From contig NC_071330.1 of assembly GCF_010183535.1 (NCBI RefSeq), forward strand, positions 13,373,717 to 13,437,716: a stretch of DNA of 64,000 nt, in the 5' to 3' direction. The stretch comes from Caenorhabditis remanei (Eukaryota; Nematoda; Chromadorea; Rhabditida; Rhabditidae). Both the position numbers and the translations under genes were made by a program. The stretch's first letter is position 1; every line of letters starts with the position of its first letter. Under the pieces are notes generated by a model. That model saw only the letters and a list, made by a program, of their open reading frames with translations. It was not told where the DNA came from and searched no databases. Below are positions 35,454 to 45,639 of this stretch, in pieces.

Positions 35454-35998
35454 ATGGATTTCCTGAACCCAAGTCCTACTGTTTTCCCGACGGTTCAGCC
35501 TTTGCAAATTCCGCTTCCTCTCGACCAATATTCCCCTCCATCAAGCCAATTTGTTTCTGAACATGACGGAGAATCGATTCCAGACTCGCAAAAAGATTCA
35601 GGTAAGAACGATTCGCCAGTTGCTTTAAAATTATTGTCTTTTGCAGTGTCAATGATAAAGAAGCTCTTCAAGAGTAGAAAACAACTCTTGGAAACGCCTG
35701 TCAAGAAAGTTCCCGTCTCGAGAACTCGTGCAACAAAACCAAAGAAGGTTTCGCGAGAACAATTTGGAGAAATTAGCTTTGACGGTACTTGTTTTCTGTA
35801 TGCAAAGTTTTTATTCATCTTGATATTTCAGATGCCCCACTCAGAGTTCTTGACAAGTCAAAAGGGAAACTGGATGTAGCTGTGATGAAGTGTTGTGCTG
35901 GAAAGCTGGTCTGGACGTTTGAAGAAGGTCGAATGATTCTTAAAATGTGTAATCGATGTGTGGACCTCAATAGAGGATATGCAAGAATTTTGGATTGA
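35454..35998 (+). CDS. Unknown protein of the palindromic element, right copy
   Basis: Exons 35454-35601, 35647-35784 and 35832-35998 join through phase-1 introns with GT/AG borders and end in a TGA, giving about 150 residues. An in-frame ATG at 35,391 could add 21 hydrophobic residues. The N-terminal part is Pro/Ser-rich, the middle is strongly basic (KKLFKSRKQ, RATKPKKVSR) and the C-terminal 55 residues look globular with cysteines (KCCAGKLVW, CNRCVDLNRGY). A TTTTTATACAC TATA-type box lies about 120 bases upstream. It is the outermost gene of the element and its frame is intact. The basic middle suggests nucleic-acid binding, which is only an inference. No family recognised. Confidence 0.6.
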
Positions 35999-36037
35999 AT
36001 AAGTTTTTTTTGCAATAAAGATTTTCATGGTCACGAA

Positions 36038-36255
36038 CAGTCTTTTTTTTTGACATTGAATGATTTGTCTTTTTTTTCAACGTGAAGAGTTAGATTTTAA
36101 TCTCGACCTCCGACACAAGAAACATTTAAAATCTTGTGTCGGCTCACGAACAGATTTTTGACATTGAATGATTTGTCTTTTTTTTCAACGTGAAGAGTTA
36201 GATTTTAATCTCGACCACCTACACGAGAATAATTTAAAAATCTTGTGTCGGTGCC
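36038..36255. repeat. Two-unit direct repeat in the right arm
   Basis: Mirror of 18,352-18,569. Its T-runs are one base shorter at 36,070-36,077 and 36,178-36,185. Confidence 0.75.
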
Positions 36256-36521
36256 CGTTCGTACATTTCTCTGTCGTCTCTCCTGTCTCTTCAATAATGT
36301 ACAGTATCCCCGACTGGAAGGAACTTACCTGGGCATTATACCTACAATTGCACTCGGCCTAACAATTGGATTTCTAGGCCATGAGCATTATGAAGTGAAA
36401 ATTTCAAAAATGCAAAAACTTTTTTCCTGAGTCGTAAAAAGTTTTCTTTTTCTGAAATTTCTAGCCAAAATCTAAAAATGTGCAAAATTTTAATAAATTG
36501 TGAAAAAATTTGAAATTTCAT

Positions 36522-36722
36522 TCAAAAAAATCATAATTAATAATCATAATTAATAATCATAATGAATTATCATAACTAATCATAACATATCATAACATAT
36601 CATAACCGCGGAGATTGTAATCTCCGCTACGGGGTATCCCTCCATAGATCTTATCTCCGACACGGTGTATCCCTCCATTTTCGGAGATCTTATCTCATGA
36701 TGACTCATGGTGGTGGAGAATC
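36522..36722. repeat. Subterminal repeats of the right arm
   Basis: Mirror copy of 17,885-18,085, with AGATCTTATCTCCGACACGG and TCATAACATATCATAAC words. Confidence 0.65.
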
Positions 36723-36740
36723 TTGGGACCGAACACTACT

Positions 36741-36746
36741 CTTATT
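36741..36746. repeat. Right target-site duplication CTTATT
   Basis: Immediately follows the right terminus ...ACACTACT and matches the left duplication exactly. Confidence 0.7.
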
Positions 36747-37079
36747 TCCATATTAAAATATTATTGGAGCCCTAGGATGACGTTGTCCATCATTCACAAA
36801 GATAAAGGAAATCTCCGGATGTTAGGTACGTCCTTTCCGTGATTCTGGATCTACATAGCACAGTTATGAACAATTTTATTATATGAAAACTTTAATTACA
36901 GGAATATAAATCTACTATACATCAATCTCGGAGAGTTTTAGAAAACAGGATGATATTTAAGTACTCGTCTTCAAAAAAGTCGTCGAATAATGCTCCGAAA
37001 TCAAGGGTAGTGAGAACTTTAGCTGAAATGTTGATTCTTCATGATAAATCCAAGAAATACGAAAATATTATGTAACCTA

Positions 37080-37895
37080 CAATAATTTGACTTCCGATAA
37101 CCTCAGTTTTTCTCAGTGATCGAACCCGGTGTGGTTTTTTGGTGGTGGCAGCATCGATGGTAAAGAGCTAGAAAACGAATGATTTTGAAAACCAAGCAAT
37201 TGTGTCTCAAACTCACCACACCAACTTTATTCCTTTTCTGCGGTCATTGACACGGAAATGATACCAACTGAAAAAAAACAACAAGCTAGAGGGAAGTTTT
37301 TGGGTTTTTCAACTTACGATGGTTTTCTTATTTCCGGGCTTGTTGAGTCCAAGCGTTGGTGAGAAGAGGAGATTGTAGGAATTTATTGTGGGATCTGAAA
37401 TAAATGGATGTTTTCAACTGAAAATCCACAAAGTGGGGAACTTTCTATATAATTCGTTATGGGGTTATTCACCTCCGGAAAAAAAAGTTTTTTCCCTAGA
37501 TTCATTTGCCGGAAAAACAGTTTTTTTCCGTTTTTCGCCGTTTTTTCCGGCAAATGAATCGAGGGGAAAAACTTTTTTTCCGGTGGTGAATAATCCCATT
37601 AAAAAAGTTTCAAAAACTCACTATGTTTGCGACGTTGTATTTTTTCTTATGCAGCTCTTTTTCTCAATTCGTAGATCTCATCATCTTTTTCTTCCAACAT
37701 GTTTATTTTGATCACATTATTCAACCGGTTTACTTCTTTTTTCAGTTTTTCGATTTCTGTCAATATTTTCTATTAAAAATATTACTTTCCATCACACTTA
37801 CTTACCTTCAACCACAACAAATAATAGCAAAAATTAGAATTCAATAAAAATCAGGGGAAAAATATTGTTCGACGAGCCATTCAGTAGGCTATCCT
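37080..37895 (-). pseudogene. Degraded spliced gene led by cassette copy F
   Basis: On the minus strand the cassette (37895-37800; CCTACTGAATGG, CTGATTTTTATTGAATTCTA, TTGAAG then GTAAGTAAG) is followed by exons 37769-37622, 37394-37318 and 37267-37217. The first is heptad-like and charged (ILTEIEKLKKEVNRLN, MLEEKDDEIYELRKRAA) but hits a TAA. The second reads INSYNLLFSPTLGLNKPGNK and the third WYHFRVNDRRKGIKLVW. The last two faintly resemble the N-terminal region of cytosolic carboxypeptidases, but the splice phase between them does not match. I call it a decayed gene; the similarity is weak. Confidence 0.35.
37462..37597. repeat. Small fold-back MITE
   Basis: GGTTATTCACCTCCGG followed by AAAAAAAAGTTTTTTCCC at the left is mirrored by GGGGAAAAACTTTTTTTCCG and GTGGTGAATAATCCC at the right, with CATTTGCCGGAAAAA inside. 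It lies in an intron-like gap of the minus-strand gene. Confidence 0.75.
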
Positions 37896-39389
37896 AGAAT
37901 AAATTGTGACGGAAAAGGGGAAAATAGGAGCGCGAGAGGGCTTTTATCTAACCTATCCATCTTAGAGCCATCTGCTCTGTATCTGAGGATAGATATATCT
38001 GAAGGTTCAAAAAGAGCAATTAAAGAGACGCTTATTAGTCTGTAGATAAGATCGGATCGAGAGAGTGGAGAACAGATAGGTGTAATTATGTAGACGGAAT
38101 GGGATTAAACAGGGGACACAGGTGAAGCTTATTAGGGGATGCAGAGGTAGGCTAATTGGAAGATTCAAATGATGAGAAAGTGAGGAGCATAGATCGTCAA
38201 AAAGGCAATGGGGTAATTAAATAGTGGAGTTTTATATCACAGCCATCTTCAGCCGGCCTTTTAGGGGACCAAAAGGGTAGGCGATCTTCAAAAATTCAGT
38301 TAATTTGTCTAGCAAGGGAAGTCTTTGGAGACGCCACTTTCAAACGGCCTATAAATTTGGTTATAGGTATATTCGACTACGGGGAGTGAGTCCATTTCTG
38401 CAGCCAAAACCTGCTAAATGCGTCTGTGAGTCGAGTTATGAGCTCTCAAACTTATCATATAGTAAAGCGTCTTCATATGGAATTCTAAATCGGCCGCATA
38501 TACGTTACCGCGCGGTTTAATTTGTGTTCCCCAGCGGTTTACCTGTGTAAATACTGCCACGTCACCAAACGCTACTGTCTGGCGTCAGAGAAATTTTCCT
38601 ATCTCCACATACTCTCTGAGAAATGAAAGAGGAAACGCTGCTCGCTACTGTAGCTCCGAAATCTTAATATTTTTCTCTCTGATGATCTGAAACTTTTCAG
38701 GAAGGTCTCGTACAAAAAAGTTGTAACTGTTGTAGACATTGTAGTTGCCTTCTGTTCTTTTCATAGGTTCTTGGGCAAACAGACCAACTCAGCAAGATGT
38801 AGATAACCTACTACACTAATCCGTAATGAATGCCCTTCATTAGTCCTCATTATGTCATTTTGAATGTCATTAGTACCACTTGGCACAATGTCAAAATCTT
38901 TAAAAATGTGCACATGGAATAATAAATTTATTTATTTATTGGAAATATCATTGTAGACCGCGACGCGACCGCATTGCTTTGAGGGAGGTGAGGGGACAGT
39001 GTACTGAATATTAAAAAAAGGATAGTTACGCAAATATAAAAAATGTGTTTAATTATACAATTTCAATACACCGTCAGTCAGCCCCGCTTCGACACACTAG
39101 CTTCATTTTGTATTTCAATTAATTCCATTTTGATCTGGTGGGTTTGATTTCTCCTTGGCTATTTCTCTCCAACTCATCGGATATCCCAACTTTGAAAAAT
39201 CGGATCCCACGACCTTGAATTACAAGAATGTTGCACTCGCTCTCTTCCTTTTCTCCTTTTTTATCGATCTGCACGTGAGCGGGGTCCAGCGTACCATGTT
39301 ACATCCCCCTTTTCCATGAGACAAGGGCTTCAGGAGCCTGAAAATAATCATAAATTTGAATTATCAACATCATTCTTCAAAAATTCTTA
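37896..39389. other. Repeat-rich stretch, no gene recognised
   Basis: Contains a segment (about 38,545-38,930) duplicated at 41,145-41,340, sharing GCCACGTCA, CCACATACTC, CTGAGAAAT and the ACAATGTCAAAATC word. A plus-strand frame near 38,305 lacks a convincing start and any family signature. Confidence 0.45.
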
Positions 39390-39500
39390 CTTACCTTCAA
39401 ATTAGCAAACACCAATACAAAAAATAGCAAAAAAATTAGAATTTAATAAAAATCAGCGGAGAAGTATTGTTCGACGAACCATTCAGTAGGCTATCCAAGA
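39390..39500 (-). promoter_or_regulatory. Promoter/first-exon cassette, copy E
   Basis: Minus strand: GGATAGCCTACTGAATGG, TTCGTCGAACAATAC, CTGATTTTTATTAAATTCTA and CTAATTTGAAG with the donor GTAAGTAAG. Similarity continues upstream into ATTTATTCTTGG, suggesting a shared core promoter. Confidence 0.65.
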
Positions 39501-40384
39501 ATAAATTGTGACGGGAAAGGATGAAGAAGAGCAAGATGGTTAGAGAGAGCAGAGAAGCAGAAAGTAGGTCAGACGGTCAGATGTTTGGATAGAAAGAGAG
39601 AAGAAGAAACGGGAGAACCCATCTTCGCGATGAGTGAATATAGGGGTTTTTTGTGGACATCTGGACACAGGGGTCCTGAAAAAGGCGTTGAATGAACAGA
39701 AAAAGGAGGAGGCCAATAATGAGTTAATCTTTCTAGACCATTTTTTTCTGAAAATTCATTGTTTTCAATAATTTTTTCTCGCTCGAAATTCCAAAATCTA
39801 GTTGGGAATATTTAGACGTCCCAACTCACAGGCTCCCAAGCTTCCAATACGCCAAGCAATGCCAGAAAAAGACGCGTCAATCAAGTAGCTGGCGCAAATT
39901 CGGACGATTTTTCGAAAATTTTAGCCTTTTTCGATCTTTTGTTCTGTTACATTTCACGGATTGTTTTTGTTAGAAAGACATTCCTTAGACTGAGAGACGT
40001 TCAAAAAGTGTAAAAACTTTAATTTTCGTGGAGTAAATAAAAAGATACGGCCGTTTTCACAGTGAAATTCATGAAACTTTAAAAGTATAGAACTCCTCCT
40101 ACGCTGAATAAAAATTCAACTTTTTGGGCTTAATAGACTCGAAAAACACTAACTTAAAAAAGTTCGGGAATTGTTTTTGGAAAAATTGTCACAGACACTT
40201 TAAATTCCCAAAAAACTGCATTTCAAGCCAAAAAATGGGGTCTAAAATTTGAATTCGCGCCGAAATTGCGAAATGCGTCAACAAAAATCGGCAAGTGCGC
40301 AAACAAAAACACGCGAAACGCGCAACACCGCACCTTGCTTTATCGGAAGCGGGGGAGACTGTGCAACTCATTTTCACCATTCCT

Positions 40385-40497
40385 ACTTACCTTCAAATTA
40401 GCAATAAAAACAACAACAAAATAGATAGTTTTAGAAATTAGAATTCAACAAAAATCAGAGAGTACATTGTTCGACAAACCATTCAGTAGGCTATCTG
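40385..40497 (-). promoter_or_regulatory. Promoter/first-exon cassette, copy G
   Basis: Minus strand: GATAGCCTACTGAATGG, TTTGTCGAACAATG, CTGATTTTTGTTGAATTCTA and CTAATTTGAAG with GTAAGTAGG. The CTACTTTCTGCTTCT sequence upstream is shared with copy E. Confidence 0.65.
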
Positions 40498-40689
40498 AAT
40501 ATAAGCGATCGGGTTAGAAGGAGTATAGAAGCAGAAAGTAGGTCATTTGAAGCGTCGTTGACACGAAAAAATGAATTATAATAGAACGAATCAACTTAAT
40601 TTGGTAGGTTGTCTGCCGGGGTGCCGTAGATAGTTGGCGGGGTGGGCCGTGTGACGTGGAAATATTTGTTTGATACAACTCTGGTGAAC

Positions 40690-41055
40690 AGGGTCTCCAT
40701 ATTGCCAGTTTCCGGAATTGGAATTCGGAACCGCAAATTACATTTTCCGGAATCAAATTTTTGAAATCCGGAATGCCGAAAAAACCCGGAATTCCGGAAT
40801 CCGGAATTCGGAATGATTCGATAAATTTGCAAGGCCAAGTATTTTTTTCTAGTGTTTTTAATGATAAATAAAGTGTGAAACTACTTTTTAGGATCAAAAC
40901 CGGAAAAAAGTACTATAGTTCTCTTTTAAACTCAAAAAATTATAAATTTAAACTTCTGGATTCCGGAAAAAGGAAACTCAAAACACCGGAATCCGGAATG
41001 AAAATTTTCATTTTCCGGAATGCCGAAAAAACCCGGATTCCGGACAACTCTGCTG
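40690..41055. repeat. Element with expanded TTCCGGAAT repeats, copy 2
   Basis: CCGGAATTCCGGAATCC-type words flank an AT-rich centre whose sequence (AATGATTCGATAAA, GGCCAAGT, TTTTTAATGATA) is the same as at 15,735. Right end GGACAACTCTG. Clearly a relative of 15,612-16,030. Confidence 0.7.
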
Positions 41056-41661
41056 CTCACGTCACTTTCTTTAGTACGTACCCAATGATGGATTAGGGTG
41101 CCGACACTCTAGGAGTCGTCATCTTATCGTCGGTTGAATAAATATTGCCACGTCATCTTATAAGTCTCAATGGAGCACGTTTACCGCCACTACTGTCTGA
41201 GATATTTTCCTCTTTCCACATACTCCCTGAGAAATAAAAGCTGGGCTACTGTAGATTCAAAATCTCAATATTTTCTACCATTTCGGCACAGTGTCAAAAT
41301 CCAAAAAAATGTGTACACAGGAATGAGAGATTTATAACAGAATTCTGAGAAAAAGAATGGCTGAATACATAAATAATAAATTACACAAAAAACCAGTATA
41401 TACAAACAGTTAAAACTCAAAACTTTGAACAGAATAGTCATTTCTTGGTACTGAAAACGAACAAATTGATGTCAAATGGAGAGAAGAATTTGGTTTCGCT
41501 CTTCTTCTCCGAGTTCTTTGTCACGTAGATGCCGACACTTGATTCATGGCTTTTCAGTGGGATTCGCAGCACTCCCGGGTATTCTTTGCATCTGGAAATA
41601 TGCAATTTTGATTTCGGATTTTTCGAGATTGTCTCATCGTTTCACGGATAATATCACAGTT

Positions 41662-42450
41662 CACAGTCTCCCAGACTCCGAGTAAGAACTGCAAGGAAAT
41701 TTTTGATCTACCCTCATGAAACGAAAATTTTGAGAAATTTGCAGGTCTAGAACATTATTTCATTATTTTTTAGCGTAAAGCTCAAGGTCAGAAGTAAGAA
41801 TAATTTCAGTTTTAGAATTATTCTGAGAGCATTATCCAACCATTCAATCCAAAAAATTCTGGTTTCAAATACTTTTTCAATTCGAAAAGGCAATTTTTCA
41901 TTTTTATTTCGGAAAAATCTACGGGATTTGTTCATTTCTCAACATTAGCCAGCGAATGATAGCTCAAAACGTCCGCCGGAGATTTGTACACATTTCTGTA
42001 GGACGGTTTTTCAATTTGCTCATTAGTTTTCGAGAAAATAACAAAAAATTGAAAAAAATTTGGAATTTGATCGATTTCTCGAAAACTAATGAGCAAATTG
42101 AAAAACCGTCCTACAGAAATGTGTACAAATCTCCGGAGCACGATTTGAGCTATCATTCGTTGGATAATGTTGAGAAATGAACAAATCCCGTAGATTTTTC
42201 CGAAATAAAAATGAAAAATTGCCTTTTCGACTTGAAAAAGTATTTGAAACCAGAATTTTTTGGATTGAATGGTTGGATAATGCTCTCAGAATAATTCTAA
42301 AACTGAAATTATTCTTACTTCTGACCTTGAGCTTTACGCTAAAAAATAATGAAATAATGTTCTAGACCTGCAAATTTCTCAAAATTTTCGTTTCATGAGG
42401 GTAGATCAAAAATTTCCTTGCAGTTCTTACTCGGAGTCTGGGAGACTGTG
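41662..42450. mobile_element. 789-bp near-perfect palindrome
   Basis: Arms of 376 bp (41,662-42,037 and 42,075-42,450) surround a 37-bp loop. Termini CACAGTCTCCCAGACTCC and GGAGTCTGGGAGACTGTG are perfect inverts, and CAGTT occurs directly outside both ends (possible 5-bp target duplication). Only a few mismatches between arms were noticed. Open frames inside are mirror images and probably not genes. Confidence 0.8.
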
Positions 42451-43249
42451 CAGTTAACATTTCGGTAGGGAATGTAGTTCAAATATACGGTTTTAATTTT
42501 GAAGTTGATAACTTTTTCTGATGTCTCTCGGTAGGTTTTGCTTCAAACTCAGAATAGTTTCGATTTTTGAATTCAGCTCATCAAGACGCTTTGAATGAGT
42601 ATAATCATGACTCGGTTTGGACCGAATCAAGTCTCGACACGAAAACTACCGTGGTTGGGATTTGGGATACTTTAGTTTTCGTGGTGGACCTCGAATTGAA
42701 GCGAATCTAAGCATGATTATTGTCATTCGAAGTGTCTCGATAAGATGAATCCAAAAATCTAGGTGTCATAAAGTTTGAGAGTAAACTGGACGAGTTACGG
42801 TAGCTGAAAATGTGAAAGTTGTTACGAAAAACTTCGAAAATTTGTAACTTTGCTGGTTTTTATCGGTTTTTCACGGATTTTAGCCTAAAATGTCGCGAAT
42901 TTCACAATCTTGGTTTCAAAACGATCCAAGGGAAAAATTATTGTGAAATTCGATTTTTGAACCCGCGAGACCTGCGGAAATGACTCTAGATCGTTTCTAA
43001 ACAAAGATGTTTCGAAACCAAAGACATGGTTTCAAAACGTCCGGCTCAAAAAAGTCTCCAAGCCAAAAAACTGGCAGGGTTTCCACATATTAGGTCGACA
43101 CATTTCTTACAACTGTGCTCCACCGAAATTCCCTTGAAAAATGTCACTTTTTCTCTGAGTCTCTCAATTTCGCACACAATTTTCTACGATTTCGGTAGAG
43201 CGCGGTTGTAAAAAGTGTGTCGTGCTAATAAAAACCGAAACAATCAAAC
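42451..43249. other. No gene; contains a fold-back repeat (42,575-42,755)
   Basis: CTCATCAAGACGCTTTGAAT / GAGTATAATCATG at the left and CATGATTATTGTCATTCGAA / GTGTCTCGATAAGATGAAT at the right form the ends of the fold-back family that also fills the P450 introns. Confidence 0.55.
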
Positions 43250-45481
43250 TCACCCCAACATCTCCGACTGCTCCACGACCGCACCTTGTCTCGCCGACAA
43301 TCCAACCAACAAATGTTTGATATCATCGACCGTCCTGACACCCAACGAGAACCATGTTCCATCTTCTCTTCCATGCTCAATCCACTCATCAATCACAATA
43401 GAAACTTCCATCCGTTGGAACGCTTGACACTCGAGATGCGCCTGACAAATGTCCATATCCAGAATCGTATGCAGCCATGTCGCATACTTTGATTTATCGA
43501 GGATTTGCACAAAGTTGGCGGTTTGAATCCATGGATGTTTGTAGTCCTCATCCTCCTGACGCATTCGAGTACCACTGATGAATACTGTATCGAAGGGGAT
43601 GCTGGATTCATGGAGATATGGTTGAATGGACTCGAGGGTTTTCACTACGTTATGGTCTATTTTAATGTCTCGAACCGCCAGTCTCAAGTCATCCGGTAGG
43701 AAAGCAGTGGAATCTTTTTTACTAATTGACAAATATTTCACAGTGATCGGCATGACCCTTCCCTCGAATAACTTCTTTGCAAGATACAACATTGTGTCAA
43801 TAAACTCCCGGTTATTCACAATACGCTCAACTTTCGAATGTCTTCCGGACTTCATGGACATTTTCAGGTATGGTGAGCCTTCGATTCGGAGATTTGTCTT
43901 ATCGAAGCAACACGCGGGCTCGTAGTTATCCACTTTGAATATTGTGTTGTTTATAATGATCTGATTGGTTTTGAACGTGAGTTGATCGACGTTGAGGGGC
44001 GTGGCTGCTTCGATTGGGCGGAGCGATGGGATTTTGTGCGCTAGGCGGATTCTGGAAACATTTATTTGGGTTTGGATACTAGTCGATACGTGCCCTGTTT
44101 TATGAGCTGAAAAATATATCAAAATGTAGATCTACAGTAATTTGCAGTTTTTAGCTGAAAATGGTCAACTTTATGAGTGTGAGACGGCCTCCCTGATGGT
44201 ATCACAATATTGACTGTTTACGAAGTGTGTAGATCACAAGTAGCACTACATTTTTGTAGTTGACAACTTTTTCGTTAGCTCCGCCCACTTTTGAGATGTG
44301 CGCCTTTTAAGATGAACGCGCTCTTTCTCACTTCGAAGGCGCATATCTCAAAAGTGGGCGGAGCTAACAAAAAGTTGTCAACTACAAAAATGTAGTGCTG
44401 GATTTGATATACAATTTTGCAATTGCTTATTTTTTGTTTGCTCCGCCCACTTTTTAGTTATGGGTCTTTAAATATAACTGTTTTAACAAGTCCTCACCAC
44501 CAACCATTTTTCGCGCCAAAGGCGCTCCAGACGCTTTTATATCACGATTCTAGCGCCGCAGGCACCCCAAACTGTTTTAAATAGGCATTCTAGCGCCGCA
44601 GGCATACCAGGACACTTTTGCGCCGGAGGCATATTTAAAGGCGCATATCTCAAAAGTGGGCGGAGCTTGCATAAAGTTGTAAACTACAAAAATGAAGCTC
44701 TAGTTGTGATCTATACATTCCATAAGCAATCGATATTGTGAGACTATCAGGGAGGCCGTGTCACACAGACGAAGTTTTTGAGAAAAAAAGGTAATTCTCC
44801 CATTCGATTGGTTATAACTTTTTAGGGAGACCTTACCCAGAAAAGTTGTCAACTATAAAAGTAAAGCTATATACATGATCTACATGTCCTAAAAAATTTG
44901 GCTCATTGAGACATCAGGAAACGTTTTTCTAAGGTAGCTGTGATGAAGATTGAAGAATGACCCAAGTTTCAGGCGGTTAAAGTTAACGATATTGCTTCAA
45001 ATTTAATATGAATCAAGAGTACAAATCAAGATCTTCATATTTGTAGTTGACAACTTTTTGTTAGCTCCGCCCACTTTTGAGATATGCGCCTTTGAAATCA
45101 TTAAAGGCGAATATCTCAAAAGTGGGCAGAGATAACAGGTTATTCTAGAATTTTGGGTCGTTTCAAAACCAGAAGATTTCAAAACAGTGGCTTCCAAATT
45201 TCCTGGTTTCAAAATGTCCCCCGGAGTCCAAAGTCCATACTTTCATCATACCAGCATTATCAGTGTGGTGATAAGACTCTACTGTTAGAAACTAACAACT
45301 TCTCAATGAATTTTTACATAAAATGTACACACATCTATAAAATTATGTGTATTACGGTTTCGAAAAATCGAATTTTTCATATAAAAATCACTCACCTCGA
45401 ATTGACATTCATATGTTTGAATATTAATTTCATCGATTCTCGAGGCAATTCTTTGGAAGACGGTGCTGTTGATGACGTCAT
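43250..45481 (-). CDS. DUF3557-like nematode protein
   Basis: Exon 1 (45481-45396) encodes MTSSTAPSSKELPRESMK followed by IFKHMNVNS, and joins in frame (phase 2) to exon 2 (44051-43250), which starts IRLAHKIPSLRPIEAATPLN, for 295 residues. The order (P.eS.k.i..hm....R, RL..kIPSLRpiE...PL.vd.L, a ...LAKKLFEGR..I.VK.L segment, HESSIPFDTV, and a terminal DEWIEHGREDGTWFSLGV) is that of the Caenorhabditis DUF3557 family, a lineage-expanded group of unknown biochemical role. A trans-splice-like TTTCCAG lies eight bases before the ATG. The 1.3-kb intron is inflated by fold-back repeats. The stop follows a possible donor (GGTGAGTTTG), so a further exon cannot be excluded. Confidence 0.7.
44225..44770. 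repeat. Fold-back repeat in the intron of the DUF3557-like gene
   Basis: GTTGACAACTTTTTCGTTAG / CTCCGCCCACTTTTGAGAT is inverted about 60 bases later as ATCTCAAAAGTGGGCGGAG / CTAACAAAAAGTTGTCAAC. The loop reads AAGATGAACGCGCTCTTTCT. GGCGC(A/C)-rich tails follow. A second full copy is at 52,430-53,010 with the loop in the opposite orientation. A third partial copy is near 45,040-45,135. Confidence 0.8.
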
Positions 45482-45639
45482 GGTGGAGCTGGAAATGTTG
45501 AGCTTGGGAAAAATTGAGCACAAATGAGAAAGAAATCCAAAAAAACGGAGAAAAATTAATGAAACGGAGTTTTTTAGATCCACTGGACCCAAAATAGCTA
45601 AAAACAAAAGGGAAAGGGCTAAAAATTGTCGAAAAATTC

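Larger units (their letters stand above)
17867..36740. mobile_element. Palindromic Maverick/Polinton-derived element, 18.9 kb
   Basis: Positions x and 54,608-x (54,607-x near the outer ends) are complementary from 17,867/36,740 inward to 27,202/27,406. Termini are AGTAGTGTTCGG... and ...CCGAACACTACT. Directly outside both ends lies CTTATT (17,861-17,866 and 36,741-36,746), a perfect 6-bp direct repeat. Polintons/Mavericks are known to make 6-bp target duplications, to start 5'-AG and to encode a protein-primed type-B DNA polymerase. A fragment of such a polymerase is present in each arm. Normal Maverick terminal repeats are hundreds of bases; here the arms span the entire element. No integrase, packaging ATPase or capsid gene was recognised, so it is probably non-autonomous. 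Confidence 0.75.
27406..36740. repeat. Right palindrome arm
   Basis: This arm mirrors 17,867-27,202 and carries the same genes on opposite strands. Lesions in the broken genes are shared with the left arm. Confidence 0.9.

Noticed and set aside
17867..36740. Palindrome as a plain sequencing or assembly artefact (hairpin read-through)
   Set aside because: A unique 203-bp spacer, arm-specific homopolymer and base differences, and a matching 6-bp duplication at both outer ends are not expected from a simple fold-back artefact. It is not fully excluded without reads.
38305..38520. 71-codon plus-strand frame as a gene
   Set aside because: No ATG at its start, no splice support, and it lies in a segment partly duplicated as repeat at 41,145.
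41747..42365. Mirror-image reading frames inside the 789-bp palindrome as genes
   Set aside because: They occur identically on both arms and strands, as any open frame in a palindrome would, with no family signature or splice context.
43286..43925. Plus-strand frames over the DUF3557-like gene
   Set aside because: They are shadows of the minus-strand coding exon, which has the family motifs and valid splice sites.
44052..44122. Extending the DUF3557-like exon upstream to an ATG at 44,122
   Set aside because: A good acceptor (TGTTTCCAG) lies at 44,052, and a family-like first exon at 45,481-45,396 joins in phase, so the upstream residues are intronic.
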